A DNA stretch of 64,000 nucleotides from Bryum argenteum (GCA_037043015.1 CM073325.1:20563001-20627000), one strand, 5' to 3'. Shown: positions 26,301-39,059, numbered from the stretch's first letter. A program made the numbers and translations. Notes: generated from the sequence alone by a model not told the origin.

Positions 26301-28681
26301 TCCCGTCGCGTTCCACTTGCGAAAATTTCTATCGCCGCTTGAGATCAATTACGAGATTCACGACAAGGAGCTTTTAGCTATCGTCGACTCTTTCCAAGAA
26401 TGGCGTCACTTCCTTGAAGGTGCCAAGATCCCGTCACGATTCATACCGATCACAAGAACCTTGAGTATTTCATGTATCGCGAGTCTTTCAATCGTCGACA
26501 AGCCCGTTGGAGACATCGTTGTCGCGATTCAACTTCAGAATCACGCATCGCCCCGCTCTCAACAAATTCGTTCCGACGCACTTTCTAGGCGAACATACCT
26601 TGCGGCCTAAAGAAGCGCGATGCAAAGATAACGACCAACGAGAGGACTACCTCACTGCCAGCGAGCAACTTCAAGGCTTAAGACCGCAAGGCACCACAAT
26701 TTCAGGTGGATGCATCTTTTCTCGAAGATATCCGAGTAAGTTTACAATCCGATCCTTTGGCCTCGAAAGTCAAGAGCAATCCTAGCGTCTCCAATGTTGA
26801 AGAATCTCCATGTCGGGACTCTCAAGTCTCGATTCGAGAGGTTATAGATTCGAATCCCCGAATCAACCTCGTCTTCGGGTTCACAAGCTTCCACGTCGCG
26901 TGAAACTCCCCAAGATGATGCAGATCCAAGATTCCAGTTTCGAGATGGCCTACTATATTATCGGGACTACTCTATGTCCCTCGAAGGCCCATGCCGACTC
27001 AAAGTCTTTCCGGTCTCGACACGACTTTCCATCGGCGACACTTTGTTAACAAGACCATGGAACATTATCCGAGACTTTTGGTGGCCTCAAATGTGGAAAA
27101 CCGTGAAGAACTATGTCACAACGTGTGACATCCTTTCTAGATCCAAGATCCTCGTCATCGGCCGACGGGTTCTTGTACCGTTGCCGATCCCGTAAACCCC
27201 ATGGACATCCATATCCACGGACTTTATTATGGACCTTCCAACGCCCAACACCTTTGATTCCATCTTCGTTGTTGTGGACCGGTCGACCAAGATGGCTCAC
27301 TTCTTCATTCCGCCACAAGACAGATTCGGGAGAAGAGACAAAGAAGACTCTTTGTAGACAATGCCTGACTCCACTCACCTTCCCAACGACATCATTTCCG
27401 ATCGCGAACGCACACATCAAGTTCGCGTCTTTGTTCAAGATTCAGGCGTGGAGATCAAGCTATCTTCAAAGATACCATCCTCGATCGACGGACAAACCGA
27501 AAGCGCGTCAATCAAGTGTTGGAAGAAGATTGCGTGCACCATCAACTACCATCAAGACAATTGGGTGGAGTTGTTGCGCCGCCGAAGTTTTGCTTACAAC
27601 AACACGTTGCGGGTCTACTCACCGCACTTTCTTTCGCAAACTACGGCCATCATCCTGCGATTGATCAATTCAATCTAAACATTTTCGGTAATCCACCGCC
27701 ACAAATCTTGCTACTTTCGATTGTCTCGATATCCGAAGTTAGATGAAGCAGAGCCTCCGAAGCTCTCAAGAGCACCGGAAGACAAACGCCGACAGTCGCG
27801 TAAGCGAACATCCACCATCTCTATTGGTGACAAAGGTATGGCTCATCGTTTAAATTTGAGGACTCGCCGGCCATCTCGACAAACTCGACTACCGTCGCTT
27901 TGGACCATTCAAAGTGGTCAAACAAATCAACAAGGTGGCACGGCCGGAAGCACGGCTTCTATGAAGATTCATCCAGTTTTCCATGTGATCTCTCCTCAAC
28001 CGCACAAGCGATCCACGCACGGGCGGGATTCAAGAACCTCCTCCACCGATCGAGATGAAAGGCGATGAAGAATTTGAAGTCTCGGAAGTTCTAGACTCTC
28101 GCATCCACCGTCGACAACTCGAATATCTTGTGCATTAGGCGGGCTACGACGCCGAAAAGAACCCGGGAGCTGCGCTCAAACCTCAAGAACTCTCCCGAGT
28201 TAATTCAAGAGTTCCATCGCCGATACCTCGAAACCTAAAAGCGTTTAGGTTCAATGCATCTGAACCGCCACCGCACCCCAGTCTGTAAGTTTCCTCTTAG
28301 TGCAGTGCGAGATGCAGAGACTTTGAACCAAAACGGTGGGGGGTATCGGCGCGACGACGCACTTGTCTAAATTTCGATTTTGAGCGGCAGCTTTCAACTC
28401 ACGTTGGCGAAAATTTGGTAAGCCGCGAGCCGCCACTCGCCGATGTCTCAAGTCGCCAACCACATGGTTTTATACGGTCCGTCGCGTTGCGTTCTACCAC
28501 ATATCTATAAACAACTCACGACTTTCCGCCGCCAAAGACCGACATTCGATTCTCACGGTATTCGTATCCCGTATATTTACTTTTTTTTGTCTACTCCACG
28601 TGAAACCCACGTGAACATTCTCGTTTATGTTTTATTGGTTCGTGTGGGGCTCGTGGAACTCGTTCCTGAAGGGGGTGATGT

Positions 28682-29279
28682 CGTCACGGACATGCCATAC
28701 AGTGTATTATCCACACCCCATGAGTTTACCGTGATCACCCCTACTTCTCAAAGATTTCCTAGTTTTAGTAGATTTTGCGAGTTTGAGTTTTAGAACCTTC
28801 CACTAGTTTCCAAAAGCCTTCCGAGCTTCCGTATAGCTCTAGTAGTTTCCGGAAGCTTCCACAAGCTTCCAGGATAGTTCTAGTAGTTTTAGGAAGCTTC
28901 TCTAAGCAGGAAGGTTCTATAAGGATCCAATTGTTTCCGGAAGGTTCCATAAACTTCCGGAAGGTTCCGCTTGACCTTCCTAGATTCCGGAAGCTCCCAC
29001 GAGTCTCCGGAAGGTTCCATAGGAGCTTCTAGGACCTTACTCTGGAAGTTTCTTCTAGCCTAGTATATATAGAGAGTTGAAGGTCGTTGTTCTTCACTCT
29101 CTTCAACACCAGTTGTACCTATTCCTCCTCTTATCAATATTACTTCTTCTTGTCTTCCTTCCAGTATCATCTTGAGTCTTCTGTGAGGAATCTCCTCATT
29201 TCTAGTCTTTCTTGGTCCCCATTTGAGGTCTCCCCTCAATTCTCTATCGAGTCTTGTCTTTGAGTTGCCGTCCGCAACA
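28682..29279 (+). repeat. 3' LTR of the decayed gypsy element
   Basis: A near copy of 22729-23329 with scattered differences. It keeps the motif array (from about 28847) and the TATATATAG box (about 29066). Confidence 0.85.
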
Positions 29280-29353
29280 AATAGTTATAAAATATGTTTT
29301 TTCGTTTTTTGTTTTTTAAAAAAACTTTCTAATCATTTAAAGATTCAGATAGT

Positions 29354-29487
29354 GATCAATGTCTAGTAAAGAACGTTGTCCCTGTCCTTTTATTATGCAA
29401 AGAAGCATTGTTTCGTTATGGTCAACGCTTGCATAAGATCAGCGTTTTTGTCTGTTCCAAAACGTTTATCTAATCCAAACACCACTG
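29354..29487. mobile_element. Partial copy of the CAGTGGTACCTGGATAA MITE family
   Basis: The block AGAACGTTGTCCCTGTCC, then TTATTATGCAAA, GTCAACGCTTG and the right end AATCCAAACACCACTG match 58046-58160. The right end is followed by TA. The left terminal repeat is missing. Confidence 0.7.
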
Positions 29488-29664
29488 TAATTTTAGGCCT
29501 AGGTATGTACAAGAATATTCTCATACTTGTACAAATAGAAATTTGAAAGTACAAGAATATTCTCATACTCCGGAATTTGGAAGTTTAATTGTTGACTTTG
29601 TGCACAAAAGTGCACTTCATCTCACAATAAAGTGCACTTTAGTGTGAGATTTGAGCAGTGTATT

Positions 29665-32600
29665 CGACACTAAGCTTGAAGCTCCTTCTTTATTCAAGAA
29701 CACACAAGAAGACAAACAGACAACAACGTGACAGTGAGACAGAAACAAAGTTATTCCCGCTCAGCCGAACACAGGATGAGAACGAAGACTTCATCCAAAC
29801 AACGATAGTCATCTAAACTAAAGAGTTGTTCATGCTACTAAGTACTTTATCACAATGTAAACCAATACTCCCACTCATTGTCCTTGAAGTACGAGTAGCA
29901 ATCTGTAATCACGAAGGAGCTTGTAGCTGGACACTCGAATCTGCAGGAGTGGCAACGGGATGTGCATCTTCATAACCAAACTTTAGCAGAAGGGATTTGA
30001 TAAATCTTTGCTGATCCACAAATAAAAGGCGCTTTGATCGATCCCTGCTAATTCTTAGCCCAATGTACATGTCATCAGTGCCAATGGTGACCTCCAGATG
30101 ATGCTTTAGATAAGCTATCATGGCCTCAAGTAGTTGGGCACTCTTGCAAATTGTAGTCCATCATCTACCTATATGGCAGTAATAAGGCGAGGTTTTTTCT
30201 CTGAAAAGAAAATACAGGGATCGGCAGTGCTTTGCTAAAAATTATGCTCCTTGAGAAAAGTAGTAAACTTCTCGTTCCATACCCTACTAGCTTGCTTAAG
30301 GCCATAGAGGCTCTTGCGTAGGCGGCAGACTTTGCCAAGTCTGTTAAGAATAGTATACCCAGTCGGTAGATTCATATAGATCTCTTCAGACAATTCACCA
30401 TGGAGAAAAGCCGTTTTCACATCGAATTGTATCATTTCACTGTCTTCTGCTGCTGCAAGGGGAAGCAGAGTTCTGATACTGTCCATATTAGCAGTTGGTG
30501 CATAGGTTTCACTATAGTCAACACCAACGGTTTGAGAATACCCCTTAACGACCAATCTCGCTTTGAAGCGATCAACTGTGCCATCAGACTTGGTTTTGAT
30601 TTTAAAAACCCACTTATTATCGACAACTGTTCTACCATGAGGAAGCGTTTCAAGCGTCCATGTTTGATTTTGTTGCAGAGAACTAATTTCTTCTGCCATA
30701 GCTGACTCCCACTCATGTCGATGCTCAGATTTGAGCATTTGAGCTATTGTTTTGGGCTCATCGGGGATGGCAATGAAATTACTCTAACTAGGCTTGGACA
30801 ACGTCTTGTGTGAAGAAACAACTACCGTAGCACTAGAAGTGCCGGAAGGGGAAAAGTCATGATCAACTTCAGAGTTCACAGTAGAAGAATATCCCTCGAA
30901 AGGAATAGGCGATGTGTTATGGTAAATGTCTGATAAGACACGAGTATGTATGATGTTGTTTAGGCTATCAGAAGAGCTAGAAGATAAACATGGGGTACTA
31001 TTTGATGGGACATGTGAATCACTGGCAGGAACTGAAGAGATACTCCCACTGTCAATGACACCCAAGTGCCGAATACTCCCACTATTGGAAATATCCTGTT
31101 CAGAAAAGTTTTCATGAGAATTTAAAACTCCCACTGATGGAGAAGGGTCACTGCTAGGAACTCGTAGAGACACACTTTGACAGCTCTGATTGCATCCAAG
31201 GCACGGGGTGCTATGAATGTGCGGAGTAGCGGAAATATAGTCAAGCAATGGAAATAGATTGCTGTAACTAATAGTCTCAGGTGTGGAATCAAGACTCAAT
31301 GTCAATGGAGAATCCTCGTCAAAAATGACATTGCGGCTAATAATGATCCTCTGTTGGGCAGGGTACCACAATCGATACGCTTTGTTGTTGTTGACATAAC
31401 CAACAAACATGCACTCTCTTGTCTTGCTGTCTAGTTTTCGACGTATTTCTTTTGGGACATGAGAGTAAGCGAGACTGCCAAATACACGTAGGTGTGAAAT
31501 ATTTGGTTTAGATCCAGTCCATTTTTCATATGGAGTGAGACCATGAAGTGTGCGAGAGGCAAGACGATTCAAAATATAGGCGGCCGTATTAATAGCTTCT
31601 GCCCAAAATTTCAACTGAACATGCTTGTGATAAAGCATCGATCAAGCACATTCGACAATGCTACAATTAGCTCGCTCGACAACAAAATTCTGTTCAGGAG
31701 CGTAAGGTGTAGTGGTTTCATGTCGAATACCTTTGTTGCGGATGAAGGTCTGGAAACGAGTCGATAGATACTCCTTGGCATTATCGCTTCTCAGCTTCGT
31801 GATGTAATTTCTAGTTTCATTGAATGAAACAAGGTAGAGCAACTTGAAGAAGCCATAAACATCGCTCCTCTGTTTCATGATGAATACAAAGCGATAAGAG
31901 CTATGATCATCTTTGGAAACCACAAAGTATTTTGCTCCTTCCCGAGACGAAATTTGCATCGGCCCCGAAATGTCGCTGTGGAAGAACTGTCCAGGGTCTT
32001 GTGATCGCGTTCTTTCTGTATCTACAGGAAATGGAGTACGGTGTTGTTTTCCATGCGCGCACCCACTACATACACCAAGATCTGCACTATCAGAGATAGT
32101 AAGTCCAATGACAGTTTCTTGTCGTGCCATCTTCTTGAGAGTGTGAGCGCTAAGATGTCCGAGTCGATGATGCCATCGGCGAAATGTGCAATCAACACGA
32201 GACAACTCTGGCACTGATGGAGATGAACTAATCACAGCGTTTGCAAAGCTCTGCTTGAAGTGTGTAACAACATTAAGAATCCAGAGACCGTCACTTCGAT
32301 AACCAGTCATGATAAGATGGCCTTTACCGTCTTGAGAAATCATCTTACAAGTTTCACGGATGTGAAGAATCGCGACACCATTTTCTGTTAGTTTCCTGGT
32401 GGATATAAGATTCCGTCGTAACAGAGAAACGTATAAAACATCCTTTAGACGAACTGAAGAGACACTACCATTAACGGTAGCTCTTAATGTAACATCTCCC
32501 ACTCTTGTAATCCAAAGGGTGAAGCCATCAGCCACTGCTATTGGTGACAAAGTTTGAAACCACTCGCGTTGATCCGTCATATGTTCGGTAGCACCGGAGT

Positions 32601-34073
32601 CAGCATACCACATGGAATGATTGGCGGACGATGAAATTGTAGTTGACACACAGTAGGCCTCACTTTCGGAAGGCGATAAAGGAGAATCAGAATTAGAAGA
32701 ATGGTTACAAATGGAACTAGCAGTTACGTTTGCCTGACTATGTTTCTGCTTCACTTTCTCTTTCGTACGATTACTACGTGAAGAAGGTGAATCGCCATCA
32801 TCGCTACCGCTATTCTCACTGCAGATTGGATCACGATGGAAGTGACCACGTTTGTTGCACTTGTCACAGCGTGCATTTTTCTTAAGAAGAGCAAGCTTCT
32901 CTGCTTTAGCTTTCTTTTTTGTAGTAGACATCGGTCGACGCTTAGACTGTGATGAGGAGGAATTTCGACTATGACTGTAGAAAGCTTTCTCAGCTTGGAC
33001 ATCAGTCTGACCAGCCCGTTCTTTAATAGCGGCCTCTCGTTTAATTAGTCGAGATTGAAAATAATTAAGAGTTTGATCGTTAAGAGATCCGCTCTCCCAG
33101 GCTAACAATAAGGAGTCATAGCTTGGAGGCAAGCCGCATTTGATCTTGCTAATAAGCTGGCGATCAATAATAGTCTCTCCTAAGTCAGTGAGCTGTTTAG
33201 CGAGCTTTTGGAGATTACTCACATAGTCAACAATAGAATCATTTTCTCCTAATCTTGAGCTGTAGTATTTCTCCTGTAAGGATATGATACATTCCTCGGA
33301 ATGTAGCTCATGATAAGCAGTGAGCTGCTTCCACATATCAGCAGAAGTCTCACAATGTATGACTTCTTGCTTATGGAATTTATCGATAGCTGATAGAATT
33401 GCAACTGCAGCTATCTTATCTTTCTTGTTCCACGTTGCCTGTTCAGTAACAGACATTGAGTCCAGTTTCTTTTCAGTACCGGTGACAATACCAAAGAGAT
33501 CTCTCGACTAAAATATGAAAGACATGTGCATCTTCCACAATTGGAAGTTCGTGCCGTCGTATTTTTCGACACCGAAGGCCTCTCGTATCTCTGAGTGTGG
33601 CGTTTCTGCCATGACGATGAAACTTAATCGACTTAAACTGATCGAAGACTGCTACAAAACGACTAACGATTAAGAGCTCCTAAATATGGAGTGACTTACT
33701 CGATTTCTTGAAAAACGAAGATCGCGCATCTATAATGCGCACAATAAACCCTTCAAACGCAGCATAAAAACTTGCTCACACGAATTTGCGTACAGGCGCC
33801 CATAACCTCTATTGTAATTCCTCAACCAAACCAGACGAACACTCATATATGATTACACCGCTTCACGACACTGAGCTTGAAGCTCCTTCTTTATTCAAGA
33901 ACACACAAGAAGACGAACTGACAACAACGTGACAGTGAGACAGAAACAAAGTTATTCCCGCTCAGCCGAACACAGGATGAGAACAAAGACTAAACTTCAT
34001 CCAAACAACGATAGTCATCTAAACTAAAGAGCTGTTCATGCTACTAAGTACTTTATCACAATGTAAACCAATA
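29665..34073 (-). mobile_element. Ty1/copia LTR retroelement, nearly full length
   Basis: The element reads on the minus strand. The upstream LTR is at 33810-34073 (TATTG...CAATA ends, 264 bp) and the downstream LTR at about 29665-29867, where only part of the LTR is recognisable. The interior has copia order: gag with a CDKCNKRGHFHRD zinc knuckle, protease (WYADSGATEHMT), GAG-pre-integrase (HHRLGHLSAH), integrase, then reverse transcriptase and RNase H (YMNLPTGY region). Long frames survive, so it is fairly recent, but it is broken at a handful of points. Confidence 0.9.
33810..34073 (-). repeat. 5' LTR of the copia element
   Basis: 264 bp. It is matched in inverted orientation by 34138-34401 and, over about 200 bp, in direct orientation by 29665-29867. 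Confidence 0.85.
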
Positions 34074-34091
34074 AATATTTCAATGCCTTTT

Positions 34092-34401
34092 CGTGATTAC
34101 AGATTGCTACTCGTACTTCAAGGACAATGAGTGGTAGTATTGGATTACATTGTGATAAAGTACTTAGTAGCATGAATAGCTCTTTAGTTTAGATGACTAT
34201 CGTTGTTTGGATGAAGTTTAGTCTTCGTTCTCATCCTGTATTCGGCTGAGCGGGAATAACTTTGTTTCTGTCTCACTGTTACGTTGTTGTCTGTTCGTCT
34301 TCTTGTGTGTTCTTGAATAAAGAAGGAGCTTCAAGCTCAGTGTCGTGAAGCGGTGTAATCATATATGAGTGTTCGTCTGGTTCGGTTGAGGAATTACAAT
34401 A
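34092..34401 (+). mobile_element. Inverted copia fragment: pol end plus complete LTR
   Basis: 34092-34137 matches the sequence just inside the downstream LTR of the main element (29868-29914), and 34138-34401 is a full LTR in the opposite orientation. It is therefore the 3' end of a sibling element, placed head to head with the 5' LTR at 33810-34073. The two LTRs form a 264-bp inverted repeat with a spacer of about 64 bp. Confidence 0.8.
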
Positions 34402-34609
34402 GGTTATGGGCCCACCACGCTTCCACTGCGCCACTACACAAATTCGACACTGAAAATAAGTGAGCCGAAAATAAATATTGGTTATGTTTTCATAGACAGA
34501 ACTTACACATTGACAACACAAAAGTGCACTTTATTCTCTGTTTCTTGACAAACAAGAAAGCACTTACAACAAGTAACCATACAACAATAAATTCTTAGAA
34601 AGAGCACAA

Positions 34610-34988
34610 AGATAGATAAAAACTCCGGTCCTTATTACAGGGCCGGTGTGAATAAAGTGTCTGTTCGTCTTGCCAATGAGCCTAGAAAGAGCACACTCCT
34701 TGTTAGTTCAAAGTTACACTATAGTCCACCCAACTATTGTGGGGGGTCCTTGGACCTTGTTGTATGGGTACCTCAAAGCCCTTTGGGGGGATACTATGTC
34801 AAGTATCTTCAAGGCATTAGTAACTAGGCTAGAAACTAGCGTAGTTATAGTGTCCACCCTCGAGAGGGGGAAGTAGTATTGTTTCAATTTCCCCTTGTCC
34901 GGTGGCCATCGGGATATTAGCATTACGAACGGACACTTCATTCACGCCGGCCCCTTGGAAAGGGACCGGAGTTTCTATCTATCTATCT
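34610..34988. mobile_element. MITE with GATA-repeat ends and TIRs of about 60 bp
   Basis: The left end AGATAGATAAAAACTCCGGT continues through GGCCGGTGTGAATAAAGTGT and GTTCGT. The right end is its reverse complement (AACGGACACTTCATTCACG, then GGAGTTTCTATCTATCTATCT). At 379 bp it has no coding capacity. The word TCAAAGTTACACT occurs inside the element (about 34718) and again just outside its right end (about 34990). Confidence 0.8.
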
Positions 34989-35377
34989 CTTCAAAGTTAC
35001 ACTGAAGTTAGCTGATGGTCAAAGGAGAGGTTGGTTTGATGTGATTCTTAAGCTACAGGGGTGGATTAGGGTTGAGTAAAAGGCTCCCCCAAAGATTCGA
35101 GACCGGTTTCGTTGTCGTCGTCGCGGTCCGGATCGCCACTGCCCTGCTCTTTCCTACTTGTCGTCCGTGCTGGCGGACGAATCGCGTGGTCGTAATCCCT
35201 CCCGCTCGGTTTTTGTGCGGGCTGATTTGGTGCTATATCGGTGAAAAACGGGTCGGGGGTGATTTGGTGAGTGTTCTCGTGCTGAGGATCGCACAATGTA
35301 ATCACAATTGATCGGGAACGTATTGAAAGGCAACTTCTGAGTTTATTGGTGATAATCGCGTGCAGGTGCATAGCACA

Positions 35378-38068
35378 ATGGCGGGCGTCGGCTCTGATCC
35401 ACCGTTTTTGTCCGTCTCTGTTACGGAGCCCGTGAAGATGGGAGCTGGCATGCAAGCTTATATCTCCTACCGTGTCAGCACCAGAGTATGGCCCTTTCGT
35501 GATTCTTTATCGAAATCAGTTTCAGAGGAAAAATTGTTTCTGTTGTTAGGCGAGCAGAGACTTAGGGTTTTGAAACTTAAATGACGCATTATTCTTAATA
35601 CACGAGATGCTGGTAGCTCAGATCGTGTTGCTTTGATGGCAGACCAATATGCAAGATTTCCGAGAAACGGAGAAAATCGTTATAAGGAGGTTCAGTGACT
35701 TCGTATGGCTGTACGAGAGACTACTGGAGTGTTTCAAGGGCGCTATCGTTCCATCCCTGCCTGGAAAAAATGCTGTCGGTGAGATAGACACCTTTTATGT
35801 CTTGGCTTGATCCAGAACACTTTCGGCCTGGCAGTTTGGATAAAATCCACCTGACGCTTGTATTATTACACTTCAGAAAAATTCCGTTTCACTGCGGAGT
35901 TTATTGAGGTTCGGAGAAAAGCATTGGACGTTTTCCTGAATCGCGTTACGGCCCATCCCGAGCTGCGCAGAAGTGAAGACTTGAAGAATTTCTTGCAGGC
36001 TGACGAAGAAGTCTGGGTAGGTTATGACAAGGCTTTGAATGTTGTTAGTGCTAAATAAAGATGTGCTGTAAAGTTCAAACATATCTTGGCATTGCAAAGA
36101 TGAGCATTGTTGTGAATGTGATCGCTGGTGCGTCCTCTCTATTTTCTGTTGCTGTATGTATAGAGTCACTCTCGTTGCTGGGCAGGCTTCACAAAATATA
36201 TTCCGTAGTTATGAAGAACAGTTGTCCTACTCTCCTTGTCTTTCCAGATCAGATGTCCCGAGTGAAGATTTTGATTTGTTTGTTAATGATGCAGGCTATG
36301 GAGAAGACGCGATCAACGGAGAGCAGTGTCTTTAAGAAGAAGCCGAGTGATTTCATGCAGATGTTAAAGGTGATCGACATGTCGGAATGTACTTCAGTTG
36401 TGGATGCTGTTGGTTCGAAGCTGTGAGATGTTGCACTTAGAGGGTATACTTTTTCTATGAAGCGATATCTCATGCACTTACGAACTGCGAAGCGTTTGAA
36501 CGTTCTTCATTCGTATTTGCACTGAAGTTCTAAATTTGTTCCATTTTTGTACAGGATGTTCAGTCGAAAGTAACGGATGTAGTTATGAGAAAGGAGAAGG
36601 TCGTGGAGGAACTCGATCCTGAATACGAGAAGTTGAAGAATTACGTTGTAGAGCTCGAGGATCATCTTGCTGAGGCACAACGCCATTCCATGAGATTAGT
36701 GAAGCGGCAAAGAGGTATCTGTCAACCACTTTAATTTCTTGAAACACTCGTTTCCTTGGTATGTTGCACCATATCAGTTCTTGCCATCTGTGGGATTTGC
36801 CATCTTATGCTCACGTCTTCTGGTTTTGTTGCAGAGTCTGGGAAGGTTTTGGCGGATTTTAGCAAAGCACTCAAACTTCTCAGTCAATGTGAAACCGGTG
36901 CATTGAAGCAGGCGCTTGGTGATATTGCGGACCGCGCAGAGGAGTTGTCCGCAAATCAACAGAAGCAGGTATTTATTCAGATTGCAGGCTATGTTATTCA
37001 GTACCTCAAATTATTTGCAGAGGTGCTCTGCAAGTTCTATATGTGACGGCACACTCTAGTGACAAGGTCTTGTCGATATCTTCTTCAACAGCCATGCTGC
37101 GTGCTGAGCGACAACTTGACGGGGATCTTGTGGAAATGTTTGTAATATGCATCAATATTGAGTTGCAGTTTGCTACTCTTACATGAGAATACATAGCTGG
37201 CCTTGCGAACTTTCTCTATCTATATTACGGTTCCTATGTTGTTCACTACTAATGGGGATTTTGGGTGGGTATAATTGTTGCAGGGATTAGAATTGCTCCT
37301 GCAGTTTGAAGAGCCACTGAAGGAGTACGTAGGTATCGTTCAAAATATTAAGGTACATCCCGATTTTTACTTTTTCTCTTTCTTACTAGCCCAGTGTTTT
37401 CCACTTACTTCTTAATGGCTTTGCCCTTCTAATCTTTGTTGCCTCTTATCTGCTCAGGTGGCGATGGCAGATAGAGCTCAGTCATATCGAGAACAACAAG
37501 AGCTTTTGGAAGCATACTCCTTGAAAAAACTCAGTCTGTAAGTTATTAGCGCTTTAGTTAGCAGGTGTGTCGTGTAATGTCGATTATGATGCCGAATTCA
37601 GTAATAAATTCGTCACAAGGCTTTGATGGCCCCTTTCCTCCAAGCTCTGCTCAAATCTGACGGCATATCGTGATGCTTTGCAGGGAGAAACTCAAGCTAT
37701 TGCAGCCTACCAAAGCTGGAGATATGGAGGCAGATCTGCATTATGTGAGTGTCTTGCTTTCTTCATTGACAGCGCTGAGAGTCGTTTCCATTGAATAGCG
37801 AGTTGTGTGCTGAGAGGTGGGCTTTTGACATGTGCAGAGTAAGACTCAGTGTGAGGAGGCTCAAGCGCGGTATCAGAGAATAGTCAGCCTGATGAATCAA
37901 GATATGTTACGGTTTCAGGAAGGCAAGACCCACGACCTTGGTCTTGTCCTCCAGGATTTTGCCCGTGCGCAAGCGCAGCTCGCCATGTCCACAGCTGATA
38001 CATGGGGCACTCTTCTTCCTGGCTTGAGTTCTCCGTCAATGACGAGGGAGGCAGACGCATACGCCTGA
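35378..38068 (+). CDS. SNX1: Sorting nexin 1 (PX-BAR retromer subunit)
   Basis: Binds endosomal PI3P and curved membrane as part of plant retromer-associated sorting. Ten exons join in phase: 35378-35485, 35643-35778, 35877-36016, 36295-36369, 36555-36714, 36835-36968, 37284-37352, 37458-37537, 37684-37744 and 37838-38068. They give 397 residues, against about 400 for Arabidopsis SNX1. The PX domain (about residues 14-125) has the LSVSVTEPVK start and the phosphoinositide-binding RRFSDF motif at 51-56. The rest is the helical BAR/Vps5 region (KFRFTAEFIEVRRKALDVF, LKNYVVELEDHLAEAQ, FEEPLKEYVGIVQ). The C-terminus ADTWGTLLPGLSS matches the family. A leader intron (donor about 35266, acceptor about 35365) is possible. 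The BAR part suggests dimerisation. Confidence 0.95.
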
Positions 38069-38585
38069 AACACTCAAATGAGTTACTGTACAAGACCTTA
38101 GTCTTCAATCTCTTTCATTGTGGAACGTGAATTGGCTAAGCTTCCGGTCTCGTACCGAAGTGATGAGAAGGGCACCTCTTTAGGCGCATGCAGCATCTGC
38201 TTCAAGCTATTTCAGCCCAAGGTTCTTGCAGTAGAGCAGTGAGATGGCCACACTATCGAAAGAAATGGTTTGGTCTTTTAGAACTGAAGCACCAGAGGAG
38301 ATGTTCAAGGCATATGATTATGGCTACGAACTTGCATCTGTGTAGCGACGATGTACAGTGTGACTTACTTCATTAGTAAATTAAGTGATGAGCCGCTTGC
38401 CAGCGAGCAAGTTGATAACTCCTGGATGTATTTGTGACATGTGTAAATGTCATTTATTGTAATGTAATAGGCCTTTAGGTGTTTGTAAACTTTTCAGTTT
38501 CTTTCTAGTTGAGTTTCAGGTTTAATTCGATCTAATTAAGTTTCAGGTTCAAGGTGCACTAGAATTAGTTTCTCCAAATAGTAAG
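38069..38585. other. SNX1 3' region
   Basis: Probable 3' untranslated sequence, with a TTTATTGTAATGTAATAG stretch at about 38452 that may hold the polyadenylation site. No other gene is seen. Confidence 0.4.
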
Positions 38586-38812
38586 TTTTACAACACTACA
38601 AAAACCTTGCCCTGTTTGTGTGTGACGCCTAAGTGTGAACAATCAATGATTCTAAGCGTGGTTCTATAAATTGGATGTTGTTTTCAATTTACCAAACTTT
38701 TGGAGAGTAAAAATCTAATATAAAAATAGGTTTTGTTAGGTGTCTACAGCTCCTCAAAATTTGGGATTGACCTTAAAATGGTTGATTGTGCTCTTAGGGG
38801 TAAATCTCAAGT
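38586..38812. mobile_element. Single arm of the foldback element family
   Basis: Matches the right arm of the 8046-9410 element (from about 9175): CCTTGCCCTGTTTGTGT, GTGAACAATC, ACCAAACTTTTGGA, AAAATGGTTGATTG and CTCTTAGGGGTAA occur in the same order. The other arm is absent. Confidence 0.75.
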
Positions 38813-39059
38813 TTGTGAATTGACAAACTGTGGCGTGTCGTAGAAATTCAGAAAATCGGTGGGCTTAAAAATTTACCAATTTCCAAAAACTGAAGAAATC
38901 TGAAATTTATCTTTAAAATACCATTTGACAGCAAGGTGTTGAATCTGACACCGACACCAATGTGTTGAATCTAAGATGCAAGTACGTCATATGCTAAAAG
39001 TACGTCTCAAGTACGCCATATGCGAAAAGGATCGTCGAGGCAGCTGTACCCCAGCTAGC

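Larger units (their letters stand above)
22729..29279 (+). mobile_element. Ty3/gypsy LTR retroelement, decayed
   Basis: Two LTRs of about 600 bp in direct orientation (22729-23329 and about 28682-29279) begin TG and end CA. The bases next to the outer ends, AATAG at 22724-22728 and AATAG at 29280-29284, form a 5-bp target duplication. A purine-rich tract (GAAGGGGGTGATG) precedes the 3' LTR. In between lie remnants, in Ty3/gypsy order, of gag (about 23650-24500), protease/reverse transcriptase (about 25100-26000), RNase H (about 26050-26600), integrase (about 26900-27700) and a 3' region. The coding part is clearly broken, with well over ten interruptions. The LTRs remain similar, so the insertion looks younger than the coding decay. 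Confidence 0.9.

Noticed and set aside
35066-35455. 129-residue open frame on the minus strand over the SNX1 start
   Set aside because: It is antisense to the leader and first exon of a well-supported gene and has no domain.
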